Source of the DNA: Pomacea canaliculata
Lineage: Eukaryota > Mollusca > Gastropoda > Architaenioglossa > Ampullariidae
Assembly: GCF_003073045.1 (NCBI RefSeq)
Contig: NC_037596.1
Span: 27,502,392 to 27,566,391, forward strand
Length of the DNA stretch: 64,000 nucleotides
Direction: 5' to 3'
Under the pieces are notes generated by a model. It worked only from the letters and a program-made list of their open reading frames with translations, was not told where the DNA came from and ran no database searches. The translations under genes and the position numbers were made by a program. This document shows, piece by piece, positions 1 to 13,287 of this stretch; within the stretch, counting starts at the first letter, position 1, and each line of letters begins with the position of its first letter.

Positions 1-282
1 TGTGACATAAGGCAAGTGTTGGCCTTATTCCTAAAATGAACAATCCGTAAAAGGTTTAGTTCCGGTTAAGAGATTTAAATATACTTGGGCGGGAGCCGAC
101 ATGAAGCTGTCTCTTGTGTGTTTTCTAACTGGACAGTTTAATGAGTGCCACCTCTAATACCCACAAACCAATAACACAACAATGACAAACACTTTAACCC
201 TAACACTTTAAATTAAGTTTGTTTTCAAGATTTTGATTTTTAAACAGTTAGAATGTATTTGACTATTTCTCTAGGTTCTTAC

Positions 283-3200
283 CTAGCTCAAGCAAAGCTT
301 CAGCTGTCGCAAATTTTCCAGTTAAACATGCGTTATGTAGCGCCGTGCCGTTTTTGCGTTTATTTCTCATGTTAACATCCGCTCCGCCCTGTTGACAAAC
401 AACAAACCGTAAAAACAAATCCAGTCTCCTCGATGCTCTGAGCTGGTCTCATTATGACAAAAAGGATTTACATGAGCGCACCTACATCTCATGTGTCTAT
501 GTTACCAAGCACGACCGTGACCATAAGAAATTTACTATGACCTTTCACCCTTTGACCCAGGAAATAGCTTTCTTTGACACGAGGTCAGCCACTCACATTG
601 ATGACCAGGAGGCGCACACACTCCACGTGGTCGTTGTAGGCAGCGATGTGAAGAGGAGTCGAGTCCCCTTTCCTTCTTTTATTCACGCCGCTCTTGTCTC
701 GCTTCAGAATCAGTTCCACCGCCCTGTAGTAGTAGTAGAGGGGGAGATGATGGAGTTGTAGCCGTGGTTTAGAGGGGTGGGATTGTATTGGTCGAATTTT
801 TTTTTCTTTCTTTTTGTTTAATGAAGACTTTTTTACTCTTTTATTTCATAGACCATAGCAGTTTAGTTCTTTTTGGTGAGAGCTGTTTTCTTTTTGTTCT
901 TACAAATTCAGAAATCCGACAAATATTTTAAAAGGTCAACGAAAGGTTTAAAGCCTCTCAGTAACAGGTATCTCAGAAGAAAACGAAAGGAAAGCAAAGA
1001 GGCTATATCACTTGCTGTTTTTGTATCCCCTCTGAGCTCCCGGGCTTACCGCGGATTATCTCTGAGGCAGGCCAGCTGAAGGGCGTTGAAGGAGTTGTCA
1101 TCCTCTATTTCGATGTCCACTTCCGGTAGAGACAACAATGCCTCTACAATGTCAGTCTTTTTCAGCTCTATTGCCATGTGAATGGGTGTCTTCCCTCCTA
1201 AGTGCTGGATGAGCAGACAATGTTGATAAATAAATGCGGCAATATTTGCTCTGGTACTTTTTAATGGTCAGCACGATGAAACTTTGAATTACAGACATGA
1301 GAAAAGTAGTTAATGTGCTCCGACATTTTTTTTTTCTTTGCCTTCAGCAACGTTTACTCTACTTCCATCCTATCGCTCAATCAAGCGACCAACCACACTA
1401 AAAAAAATCAAGCAGCAAAATGGAAAGAAAAATTCTTATCAAAATCAATGCTGTAATTAAATTTCAGAAAGTTAACTGGTTTGGGGTCATCTTTATCAAA
1501 ATTCGTGTCGCTGACCAAACCTTCCTATTGACATCAGCGCCATGTTTAGCTAGCGCCAGGACTGCGCCCACTAAACTATACTTGATAGCCAGGTGAATAG
1601 CAGTGACTCCAGGCGAATACCAATGCTCCTTGTTGGCGCCAAGTTCCAGCAGAAGCTCCACAAGGTCTTCATTCTTTCTAGAAACAAAAGACACTAACCT
1701 TACAGCTCTTCTGTCTTCTTACATGCATACTCGTCTGATAATCTGAGCGCATGTTATTGTCTCCATCATGTCTTGTTATACAACATGATATTCAATAAAA
1801 GATGATGGTAAAAATACAAGTGCCTTGATGCAAGACACCTCAGAGACTACTCACCCTTCCAGAGCTGCAGACATCGGAGTTTTGTCAGAGTCATCGCTGA
1901 CACATCTGCTGACATCTGCACCCAGCTCAAGCAACACCCTGACACATTTTCGTCTACCTTCGTATAAGGCTAGGATCAGTGGTGTGATCCCCGTGTACTC
2001 ACATTCTACCTGTAACCACAGATCCAAACTAAACCACGTGTGTTGTGTGCTGCTCTATAGGGCATGCTCTGAGGTCATATTACAGTGTTCTCTTTCTGTA
2101 AAATAATAAAAACTCATTGAAATCAATGACAGCTAACGGGGTCTAGCAAGTTGTGTATGCCTTTGTTGAAGACGAAGAGAAAACTCTTTTTTTTAATCAC
2201 CCTGTTTTGGATAACCGTCACACTATCCATTTAGGCTGGTTCGTGCAGGTTCTGACAGATGAACTGTAAAAGAATCCTTGTATAGTGACCTACCCTACCT
2301 GTGATATTTACTAGGTTTTATTTGTGTCGTAATTTACCTCGACCTTTTCCTTTAACAAAGCTGTGATTCAAAAATTCTTCCTTTCTTATTTTATCTAAAT
2401 GTTTACCTACCAGGTTAGGGTCCAGCAGACACATTTCCTTCACTTTCCTGTCGTCATCATTCTTAATGGCCGCAAAGAGTCTGTGCATGGCATTCACTCG
2501 GTCTGGTGTCCCGCTGTCCGCCACGTGATCACGAGCCATTTTCTTCAAGTCCATGTTCTTCACTGTCATGTTTGCAAGTACGAATATTAGGGAGGAAATA
2601 ACCCAACGTGGTCAACCCAAAAACTAACGAAGGAAAGAAAGAACGAGCAGGTAATGGAATAATGAATTTACAGCTTGCTGCTTTGATAATGGGGGCGATG
2701 ATGTGTACATGCGAAAAAGGGTTATAGTTCGGTTAGATTGAATTTTACAGAAGTAAACAAAAGCATGTAGCGATCTCTCTTCTCTAAAAACATGCGATCC
2801 GAAATAAATCAATCTTCACTCACGAGAGAGAGAGAGAGAGCACGATAAAAGAAGGAAGCACACAGAGAGATTAATTAAACTATTAATGTATACAAAGACA
2901 GACAAAATCAACTGTATACAGAAACATGCATTAGCACAGTTACCTGTTACTGCAGGTTGTGTTTTCGCTGACGTCATTTCCTGTTTGACGGTTTCCTCAC
3001 GATGCGATGTTACCGACTCAGCAGTTTCGTGCAGACAACATGCAGGAGAATAGAGAAACAGTTGACCTTCGACCTCAACTAGAATATTTCCTTCGTGGTC
3101 CACTTTGCGAACTCTGCCGACTTTTCCCATCGTCTGAATCACAAAGAACCTTTTTCATCTTTGGAGGAACAGCGGAAGTACAAGGCGTAAACGAATCCGG

Positions 3201-5911
3201 GATGGATGTGGGCATCAGAATGGTCTTCGACACACGCCAGTTGGTCATAAATAGGAAAATCTCGCGCATAGTGGTTTTTTTATTTTAAATGTAATTTTGG
3301 ATGACAGACAGCTATGGGCGTGATAATTGCATCGCACATTTACCTTAAATGAAATGAAAAAAGCAGTAACTAAGTAGAGGCTGACCTACCTCATCCATTT
3401 CTGGCTTCCAGCCTATTTTTCTGTTGAAAAGCTGTGTGAGATCCTTGCTGGATGTCACGCGAACAATGTCGTTCTCTTCAAATTTCTGTAGCTATGTAAA
3501 AAAACAGTCAAATGTTTAAGATGGTATCGTGTAAAAGTTTGCAATAGTATCATACATGTATCTGTTAGCATGTGAGAGAACATTTTACGCCGAAAATGTA
3601 TTTTCTTTTCTCGTTCACTTTCTTTATCTTTCGTTCATGTTATCTTTTCTTTGTTTGTTTTTTCTTTCTTTTTCCTTCTTTTCCTCTTTTTTTTTTATAC
3701 CTTGATCACTGCAGCAGGATTGAACCGGTAGCTCACACGGTTAGTAGGTCCGAACCTTACACAAACAGCTCCTCTTCTCGTTATGCTGGTGACCTCCCCT
3801 GTGTTACCGATGCTCTGAGCAAAAGTTGTTAAAAATGTGCAGCACCGCCTCAGAGATATCGCTAGTACTATTGCTCATCTAAACTGCTTAGTTTAAATAT
3901 ATTCATAACAACTAATGCATATAGACCTAACTTGCTGTTTGTCGAACACAAACACTCATCTGTCAAAAGAAAAGAATGATTAAAATTCTGTGGCCATCCA
4001 TACGCAATATTTACATCAACAAATAAGAATTACCTAACGACTATACAAACTCGTAAATAAGCACAGAACCAGTTATCTTGGTAGCTTTTACTTATTAGGT
4101 CACCTCACCAGAAGAAAGGTGTTGTCTGTAATAAGACAAAACCACGATGACCCCGTTGGTCATGTTATTGCAGACGACACTTTCTTCCTTATCGGCCACT
4201 TTACCTTGATCATTCCCGGGGTGCATCCCCCAAAGTCCTTCTGTAGCGTCTCTAGTTGCTGCTCGTTGACCGTGATGGTCACGTGATCTCCAACCCCAAC
4301 TCCCATCGCAATCTTGTCAGCACCGGCTTCTGCTGTAGGTCGTGCTGATGGGTTGCTACCAGCAACATCGACATTTCTGATGACCGTGTCAACGTTCTCG
4401 ACACCCGACTTGTGAGGTTCAGGATGGCGAAGCACTAAAGAAGGTCGTGACCCTTGACTAGTGTTCTCTTTGGTAGTGGCTTCCCTTTGGGTGATGTCTG
4501 TATTATAAAATCAATCAGCTATAAGGACAATGTTAAATGCGATCCCATGTCCGTTTTACTTAGAAATAATTTTTGTTATCAGCGAACTTCGCTTCTTTAA
4601 AACTCAAATTCACAAAATGTAAGAATGAGCCAACTCTGAACAAACTAATTTATCCTACGATCCAGTTGGATGATATACAGAAGAGAGTTTAAATTAAATT
4701 TAATCTAAAAAATTGGCTTGCCCAGTAAAGGGAGATGATCCCTGTAGTAGAAAGGTCCTGTTTCCTCCTCCACACACAAGAGGTCTACTTTGCCTTGGAA
4801 ACCCAGGCGGTAGCTGTTGACGACGCCATTTGGCCAACGTACACGAATAAGGTTCCTCCACGAGTCCACCGCTTCAGGTTCGTAACCTTCCACGTCACCC
4901 TCCGAACTCTGGCCGCCATCTTGGTCATCCCACATCCAGTCTCTTCCTCGAATGACCTTTGCACCGGGAAAGATACCGATCGCTCGAACTTTGACACTGA
5001 TCTTGCGGACAGGAAGAATCTGGCTGTTGGGGAAACAAAACATGTTATTCAGACAGGTGTTCTTCCAAAACAAAAAAAAACCGTTCAAGTACTACAATTT
5101 GTTTGCACCTGTACAGACAGAAAGTGAAAAAGGAAATGCATACAAAGCTAGGAGTACCTAACTACATACACTGTTATGTAATGCAGCTGGATATCTCTTA
5201 ATACTCACCCGACATCACCAGGCCTGTCTATACGAATAAATCTGTGATTAATTTCGTGCTTATCATCGGAATAGCAGAAGGTGCAAAGGTCACATCCGGT
5301 ACATTGCTGGCATCGCCACAACATGCTCCAGATGTCACCCTGTCCGCATGCTGAACACTTTGTGCCTTTGTGTCGGACACCTGAATATAAACGTTGACAC
5401 TAATATCGCAAAACAATGTTATTTACAGCCCCTTTCTATTTTTACCTCTGTCTATTTTATTTTTCTTACAATCTCTGCTTTTATTTTGCTTTGTTTCTCA
5501 GCTATTTCTTTCTGAAAATGTTTCAGTCTCTACAATTAGTATATGCTCGTGACATTCAAATTGTTGCTAGAAATATGTGTATGATATTGCGAAGCGGTAA
5601 ATAAATCTCAAATAATAAAGTTTGACAATGCAGCGTGAGAAAATTTCAATGTATTTTCTGTTTAGTTATGTAGTTACCTTTATTTAGTTATACCTACCTG
5701 ACGGAGCAGTGTCGAAGAGTCTCAAATCGTACTTTTCATCTCCACCAACGCGGCATATGGTTTCAGCTCCTTTGTCCCACACTACGCGCACTCTGCCGTT
5801 GCCTAGCAACTGAGTGACGGTGCCCAGGTAGCCCTCTCCTCCATCGCTGTCTCCTTGATCCCAGTCAGGGCCCCGCAGCACACGTGCGCCCACAAAGAAA
5901 TGAATCTCCAT
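283..5911 (-). CDS. MIB2-type E3 ubiquitin ligase, 13 exons, 3' end beyond left edge
   Basis: Exons (minus): 5698-5911, 5209-5380, 4722-5023, 4205-4497, 3701-3814, 3390-3485, 2944-3133, 2407-2562, 1855-2005, 1521-1677, 1050-1204, 597-723, 283-388. All phases agree, giving 744 codons before the window ends. Domains: MIB/HERC2 domain 1 (residues about 3-67, with GARVLRGPDWDQGDSDGG), ZZ zinc finger (about 77-118, CxxC pairs), MIB/HERC2 domain 2 (about 138-225, ending GPFYYRDHLPLLG), SH3-like MIB repeats (about 295-435), then ankyrin repeats from about 512 (for example GGKTPIHMA, STPLHIAAYND). The family ends in RING fingers, which would lie beyond base 1. Mind bomb ligases ubiquitinate Notch ligands and other targets in the cytoplasm; a Notch role here is inference. 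The RDHLPLLG stretch resembles MIB2 more than MIB1. The start ATG at 5911 has A at -3 and G at +4. Residues about 230-300 form a low-complexity linker not expected from vertebrate MIB2. Confidence 0.9.
4498..4721 (-). other. GC-AG intron in the MIB2-type gene
   Basis: The exon ending at 4722 has no GT donor before the in-frame stop at 4705. A GCAAGC donor begins at 4721, and the next exon begins after TACAG at 4497. Using this GC donor leaves one base over, which matches the two bases needed by the next exon. GC-AG introns are a known minor class. Confidence 0.65.
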
Positions 5912-7860
5912 CCTGTTCTTGTGTCAGCGAGAAGACTGCTCCAGTAAAAATGTTCAACCTTTTCACTCGTTGAACGAAAACACAATTTTTTAATCTCAGA
6001 GGAGAATATATTGAGCCTTCTCAATGTCGAAAAAAAACTTTTGTAAGACGATGTGTTTAGGTTGCTTGTTGCTGTTCGTGTCGGCTCTATGTTTCCCTGT
6101 TAGAAAATCGCAGAGAAATGTTCTCAATTTATCGCAATAGTCTTCCGGTATCTCTAAAGAATGTCATCATGGACAATGATACCGAGACCGGAAGTAAAAC
6201 GACCCTGACCGTCATTGTCCTGGCGGTGCACAAGTACCTTGCAGCTCATAAAATGACTGCGGACAAGGTTCTAAAAGATTTCTCGGCTGCCAGCATTTCT
6301 AAGATAAATATTTTGACAAACATTTTTTTCATGAGAAAGAATGTTCAGTTGCTAGCCATAAATTAACTTTCATAATTTTAACAACGGGTTATCGTGAGAA
6401 AAGTTTCCTGCAAGATATCGAACATTGACAGATGGAAACGTCTAGGGTCATGCCAAAGGTCAGGAAAAGGTACGAGGTGGCGAAGTGAGGGAAGTTAATG
6501 GCCATGCATACAGATGCAAGATCACGAACATACATGGCCACAGGCATGGAGAACAACTTACACAGAAACGAAATGAACAGGTCACAGGATGTTGGGAGAG
6601 ACATTTGTGTGTGTGTGCTTTTCTCTTCAGTAATGCATGTGTGTCTGCAAGAATAAGATATCAATCCCAAGAACACTCTGCTCAGCATAACATTAATGAC
6701 CAGCGGAGTGAATTTGCATCGTGAACTGTATGATTGTTGAGAATATAGGACACAGGAAGCATCTTACCTTAGACATAAAGATGCTTGTTCATATCCATGT
6801 CCTAGTATTTTTGAAACATACAAACACGCAAAAGTTTCATACCTAGATAGTGTTTAGTCAATAAATCTACTCAAACTACTAGACAGGGAATTCCCAAAGT
6901 GAGTATATACCAGTACGAACTGCGGAACTATTTTTGGTTTTCGGAAAATCTCGACGGAGAAGTATCATACGAGAGATAAGAAAATCAGGTGTAATCCTTC
7001 GTGCTAGCAAGCCCCTAAAACCTTGACCCCATATTTGCTCCCCTGTCGGAGATAACAGATAATATTCATCAATTTCTCAAAACATCTGAGAACAGAGTGT
7101 GAGTGATGAGAGGCTGATGAACAGGAGTAACTCTTTGTTCCTGCGCTGACACATAGTACAGAGATAATAGAGAGGTCAGATGACTGATTATAATGACAGC
7201 ATTTTGATATATGTTGTTATGATTAGTTTTAAACGACTTATCATTTATACTCATGTTACAGTGGTATCACTCGGAGGCTACACAGAATATATTTTTAAAT
7301 TATTTTTTAACAGAACATTTTATTGAGATTGAGACGAAATTTCTTATGCGTTAGAACTGATAACTTCTTCACTTGTTGGTAGATATATTTATGCAGTGGT
7401 TAGTATATGTAGATATATTTATAAAGTGGTTTGTAGGTCATGTTTTGATTGATTTCTTTATTGCTTCAGCACAGCTCCAACAATGGTGCAAACATCTGTC
7501 ACTATAGAGACAGATTTTAAAACAGAATCCAATATCAAAAAACAGCAACCGGTTTCTATAAACATATGCAAAGAGTTCTATACATGAATATGCATACAAT
7601 ATCACATCACAGCATCTAGATATATAACCACTTACACACACACATAAGCTCCTACTTGTACAACCATCACCACAGACTTTAGCCACATATAAAAGAAAAT
7701 ATTAAAAGAGCAACCATCGTCAAAGACATGGTCGTTACAACAAACTGAACAATCTTCACCTCTCCCAGTATGCCTCCAACTCTTACACCATCGCCATAAA
7801 ATCACCATTCACACAACATGTCCATACTTCAAGGCTACAAAGTTCTCAATAGCTTGCGTG
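5912..7860. other. Intergenic, nothing recognised
   Basis: AT-rich sequence upstream of the MIB2-type gene. It should contain that gene's promoter and 5' UTR, but I see no distinct core promoter element. Short open frames here (for example 6118-6366 plus) have no recognisable domain or splice context. Confidence 0.5.
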
Positions 7861-7867
7861 CACATTC

Positions 7868-8268
7868 CTCCACCCCTACACACCCCTACACACACCCCTA
7901 CACACACCCCTACACACACCCCTACACACACCCCTACACACACTCCTACACACACCCTTCACACACACCCCTACACATGCCGCTACACACACCCTACACA
8001 CACCCCTACACACACCCCTACACACACCCCTACACACGCTACACAACCCTACACACACCCCTACACACACCCCTACACGCACCCCTACACGCACACACCC
8101 TACACACCACCCTACACACACCCCTACACACACTCCTACACACACCCCTACACACACCCCTACACACACCTACACACACCCTACACACACTCCTACACAC
8201 ACCCTACACACACACACCTACACACACCCCTACACACACCCCTACACACCCCTACACATACACAAGCC
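7868..8268. repeat. Minisatellite, 12-bp unit CCCCTACACACA
   Basis: About 400 bp made of a 12-bp unit with small variants (missing C, CA gained or lost). Because 12 is a multiple of three, several frames stay open and encode strings such as TPTHTPTH; these are not genes. Confidence 0.95.
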
Positions 8269-8289
8269 CTCAACCACCAAAGCCGACCT

Positions 8290-11200
8290 AGAAGCAAACA
8301 CTTATTTCCTTGTTCTTCTTTCCTTCAAAAACACACCCTGCTAAGGGCATACCACGCTGTGGCTGAATTTGAAAACAATGAAGGTAGAGCCACTGTCATG
8401 AGACACAAAATAGAGAAGTAAACATCAGATGTTTAATTGAAGGCGACTGGACCAAGAAGCACGAAGAACACCTGTCACCTTCCTGGAGAGGCGTTGGAGC
8501 TAGCAGGTGAGGACGATGTGAAAAATACAGCATCCAGCCAGCGCCTTAGTGATGTGCTATGCAGCTGGGCCCAGTTGGTTTCTTTTCCCTGTGTGTGTGT
8601 GTGAGAGACAAAGAAGTCAGAAGGACTAAAGGCTTGCATGGTGGTCACTAACCAGCAGGATGACCTGTAATAATGACAGATGACAGAATTTTTGTGCAGT
8701 TGAAACACAAATAAAAAAACCAAACATGTTATCTTTACCTTATTTTTGTTTTCAGGACAGTGGACATTTATTACTTTCAAAATCCAATAAAAGTAAGTGT
8801 TGTATTGTGGTGAGTCTGTCAAATAGCTAAGGGCAGCAACTCATGCTCCGCTGTATTCTTCACAGTATTATCTGAGTTCCCTCTCCTGATTTCAGCATTT
8901 CTAAGTCGTGTCCAGCGTGTTAGTGTAAAACAACTTGGTTTATTTAACATCTATCTAATTTCTCGTAATGTTCTGAAGTCAAATACAACTTTACTAAGCA
9001 GCTCTTTACTGCCACCCGCTCAACTGTTGATAATCAAACCTCAAATAATCAGTGTAGCGGATGGCCGAGTTCTGGTGTCCAAACCGAGGGGCGAGCTGGT
9101 CAAATACTCGTGTAGAGCAGCACACTAGTCTACCCAGATGTCAGGAACATTATGAAGTTCATAAAGAAAACATTTTTAAAAAGTAACGTAAAGCACTTCA
9201 AATCGCACCTGAAAACAATGTTTTAAGAGGAAAGGGAGAGAAAAAAAAACTTGGACCTTCGTGAAATGCTCTCAACACAGTGCGAACAAACAATGTTTAT
9301 CAACCTAGTTAAGATTTTCTGTCATCTAACTTCCTCCCTCTACTTCCTGGTCATACTAAGCCACAAACAGCGGGATTCTGCGCCTCCCATCACTTGCAGA
9401 ACAAATCCAGGATTCAACTCGCACAAAGACCCAAACACTTTTGCATGGGCTCTACGGTCTGCTCAACGCCCTTATTATCCACCCACTCCTCTAACATCCT
9501 CTCCCCCCGGTAGTCACTCAGCTGCACTTCACTGTTCTTCACCAGCATTTCAAATCCGGGTGCGCGGTGAATTAGCACGCCCTGGGTGTGGGACTCACTT
9601 CCTGAAGCTTCGAGTGGAGGAGGGAAGAGTTGGGCTGGTTGGTTCCACTCGTCACACCCTGCTGCAGGGATCCCACGGAACGCCTGGCGACAGGGAGTGC
9701 ACTGTCCCATCCTCTGCAACTATTTTAAACTCTGCATCTCATGAGTGATGTCTGGTGGATGTACTTTGAACTGACGATGTACATGTCTTCTGTCCACGTG
9801 ATGGGCTTTCTCTACAGTCGACAGTCTGTGAGAGGGGCTCAGTGACACAGTGTAATAATTTACACTTCAGTTTTGTGCACTGACCCTTTCAGTTCAATTC
9901 AGATTGATTGGAAATAATTTGTAATAAAGCAGACACGTTTTCAAAATAAGTAGCGATGTCAGGGGAGGAGGGCTTCTGTGACCTAACGTCTGAAAGCTAA
10001 CGTCTGATTGTCTTTGTCTATCATGTCTACATGTGTCTCTGCCATTCCTGATCATGTGTAGACATGTAATTTATCTTTCATCCGGTCTGACCTCAAATAC
10101 GCGATGCTTGCATGCAGAAGGAATCGTCAACTCATTCACACCACGTGACATACACTTAATTGTACTGTTGGCCTGGGGTGATGAGGCAGTGCACCTCCTG
10201 TAGCTGCTGTTGCTGTGTGTTTGTGTGTATATATATATACACATTTCTATGTGTCTAACATATGAGAATTACCTGTATCTGCCCTTGTGGAGGAATAAAG
10301 TTGTGCTCACGTGAAGCCGATCTGACGCCCTGCTGACGACTCTCACTTCCTCCCCTGTGTGACCCTACCCGCGCTGACGCACGTGTCTAGTCTGTAGCAC
10401 CCTGTTGTAACAAAGAATGTCTCTGTACACCTAACTCAGAGAATACTTATACCAAGAACTGATATACACATTATGTGACTGTGATGGAAATATCAGGTAC
10501 CTGCGAACTGTTTTGTGGCTATGTATCTTGAATAACCAACTGTACTTATATAGCTATTATGACTATAATTAATATTCTTTTATTGTTGTTTTGCTATTTT
10601 TTCTGTTGTTTTGTAGTTATTATTGTGCTGTTTTTGCTTTTACTCTCAAAGACAATTTCCTTGTTATTTTATTCGTTTTTCGTACAAGCCTCTCAGCTTA
10701 ATGACTTTTTGTTCATATACATTTCTCCTCTCTGTTGAATACTGCAGCGTCACTTCGGCGGAAATTTACAAGACTGAAGAAAAAGTTTTAAATTAAGCCA
10801 AAATCCTTTTTATGTTCTTTTGTGAATATAGAAGCATGATGTATAAATAGTGTGTTAAACAAGGTTTAGACATTTTAACCTTTTGAGGTTTCGTGAAAAT
10901 CGTAACTGAGTTATCCGTCGTTGGACCAGCATCTTATTTTCTAGTCCATTGATAGTAAAAAAAAATTGTTATACTACTATATATGAGTACAAATAATATC
11001 TTCTAAAATCACCAGGATCAATTTGCAGCGTGTATTCGAAAAACAAATGAGCCATTGAGTTGGAGCTGCGCAGACTAGGAGTAGCTGGTGAACAAGGGAG
11101 GTAATTATATGAGTTGTGTTCTTGCCCTTTGATCGACGGGTTTCTCACCACAGTTCACTTACATCTGTGCATTGTTCATTCACAAACATCCACCATCAGT

Positions 11201-11990
11201 GTCAGATAGCACTCAATCCGCTTCCTACAAAAACTGTGGAAGTCTTGCCAAGGCTGATATCAGGAAATTTTGTTTAAAGTAAACATTAAAGACGATTATA
11301 GAAGTGTTCATGTTGCACTGAGATAACACTTCTCTTTAAAAGCTGCTTAGGGCCAACAAGGCACAGATTAATTTTTTTTTTTAATGTCTGACAAAGACTA
11401 AAAATAAAGCAAGGCAGATGATGTCATTAATGTGCTGTGGTGTATTATATCACCAGTGACATTACACACAATCATGTCACTGCTCACAGTATCACAAACA
11501 TTTCTGGTCTCACTAGAACTCACATTATACACGTGATGTCAGCGATGGTTGTAATGTGCAACATCCCTGTCGAGAGCACATTTCCGTTCACAAGCAGTGA
11601 TGGGAATGGTCGGGAAACATCCGGAATATTAGTTGTACCCAGTAGTGTGCTTTCTTCTTCGTTTGTTGACAATACCGACAAGTGACACGTGTGTGTGTGT
11701 CGGTCTGTCTGTCTATACGTACGAAATTGCATAATATGCCTCATGAATGTATCTGAGTGGGTAGTCAGACTGCCTGGTTATCGTACGCACACGTGAAAGG
11801 AAGAGCAAAATGAAAGACAAATAAAATGAAAGGCAAGTAGGATGCTAACACACATAACCAGCCAATGAACGTGGGCGCAGCTTGGCGCGTTTTCAAATCA
11901 GAACAGACCAAACGGAACCGAGATGTTAAACTGATGAGATACCGAGGCCTGGTGCAGCCACAGACCCGAGGTCTGGTGAAGCAGCAGTCG
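8290..11990. other. Intergenic, nothing firmly recognised
   Basis: Mixed AT-rich sequence with short TG and AT runs (for example 10218-10240). The stretch about 9370-9720 is more GC-rich and keeps an open frame on both strands. It may be an old repeat or a lone exon, but no family is recognisable. Confidence 0.4.
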
Positions 11991-11999
11991 GCGATGTCG

Positions 12000-12195
12000 G
12001 GATGCGACCAATGAGAGGAAGTTGCTGGAGTGTTTTAAGCGCGTGCAGTGTCGTGCTCGCCGGGCTGTCAGGACGCGGGACTTTGTGATTCCTGACGGCC
12101 AGGGTGGTCCTGCAGCCGCAGTCTCCACAACTTTTGATGAATATTTACACAGCTGTCACTGTGTGCTGCGGCAACTGTCAATAAGGAACAACAAG
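12000..12195 (+). other. Possible noncoding first exon of the Ig-type gene
   Basis: GC-rich stretch ending at an ACAAG/GTTGGT donor (exon end 12195). The exon carrying the ATG at 13288 begins after a TTCAG acceptor at 13245, so an upstream noncoding exon must exist. This is the best nearby candidate, but the link is inference. Confidence 0.3.
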
Positions 12196-12829
12196 GTTGG
12201 TGTTTTGTCCATTTCTTTTCTTTTGTTAGTATTACTACTCCTTCAAGAAACGAAATTTGCTAATGACTTCAAAAACCTAGTTTATTTTGTTTCCTCTGTT
12301 TCAAACTAATCGTTTTGATTTAAGGAAGTTGTGTATTTCCTCCAGCGTTCTCCCTCATCTTTTCAATTCTAATAAATGTGCAATTATTGTCACTTAATCA
12401 GGATAAATAGGGTTATTTTTAGGGTGTACAGTCGAGAGTGTTTTGTGTCTAACAATAAATGTGTGAAGGGATGCTCCAATCCTAAGCTCTCTGGGCCTGT
12501 TGTGCGGCTAGAAAAATCTCAGCTAGGATTTAGAATTTGTCGGGATAGTTGGGATTTAACCAACTTTTTCTGAACTCAGGATGTTGTCCACTTGTGTGTG
12601 TGTGGTGGCATTTCTAAGTTGATATGAATTTAGTGAAATGATTGAACAAGCAAGAGCTAATGATAAGGGTGGTATTATAAACATTTCGATTCAAAGACTA
12701 ATAACTTCGGACAATACACGCAATGTTAGTATTCACCTCACCTCAATTTGTTCCTTCTGGACAATTAACTGTTGAGAGCTTTGAAAAGTATCTTCTGAAC
12801 AAAACAGTGAACACCGTGTTCATAAAATA

Positions 12830-13170
12830 TCTGAAAGATATATATATATATATGTAAGCTATGTTCAGACAAAATTATTACAGTAAACAATTTCCATAGC
12901 ATTTTAAGTAAGTGCATATAATATATATATGATGAACACTAATCCAACTTTTACTTTAAGTATTGAAGTATGAAGTATAAACTGCCTCTACTTGTACTAG
13001 TTAGAAGCTTAGTCATTCCATATACTAATACTAACAAGTATATACTTACTAATCAAAAACAACATGTCCTATACTAAGTATATTCTTATTAGAGTCACAT
13101 TTTATACTAATTATTATATAGTTATGTACTAAGTAGAATCTTAGTCATGTTCTATATCATATATCTCCCG
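12830..13170. repeat. AT-rich low-complexity stretch with diverged TATACTAA-type repeats
   Basis: Short TA runs near 12839-12853 and 12920-12930, followed by loosely repeated TATACTAA motifs and two related pieces containing CTTAGTCAT. It lies in the inferred first intron of the Ig-type gene. Confidence 0.5.
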
Positions 13171-13287
13171 AGATGTTGTTTTGCCAGAAATGTTTACACC
13201 TTACAGTAAAAAATTTGCTCTCTTCATTTGTTTCTCTGTGTTCAGGTCTACTTTGCACAACAGAAGGTTGTGAACAGAACTTGCTCG

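Noticed and set aside
6118-6366. Small open frame upstream of the MIB2-type gene
   Set aside because: No domain, splice or conservation evidence, and its composition is like the flanks.
7818-8421. Thr/His/Pro-rich proteins on both strands
   Set aside because: Translation of a 12-bp minisatellite; period three is preserved by the repeat length alone.
9414-9719. 101-codon open frame on the minus strand
   Set aside because: No recognisable domain, and the stretch is open on both strands; kept only as an unrecognised region.
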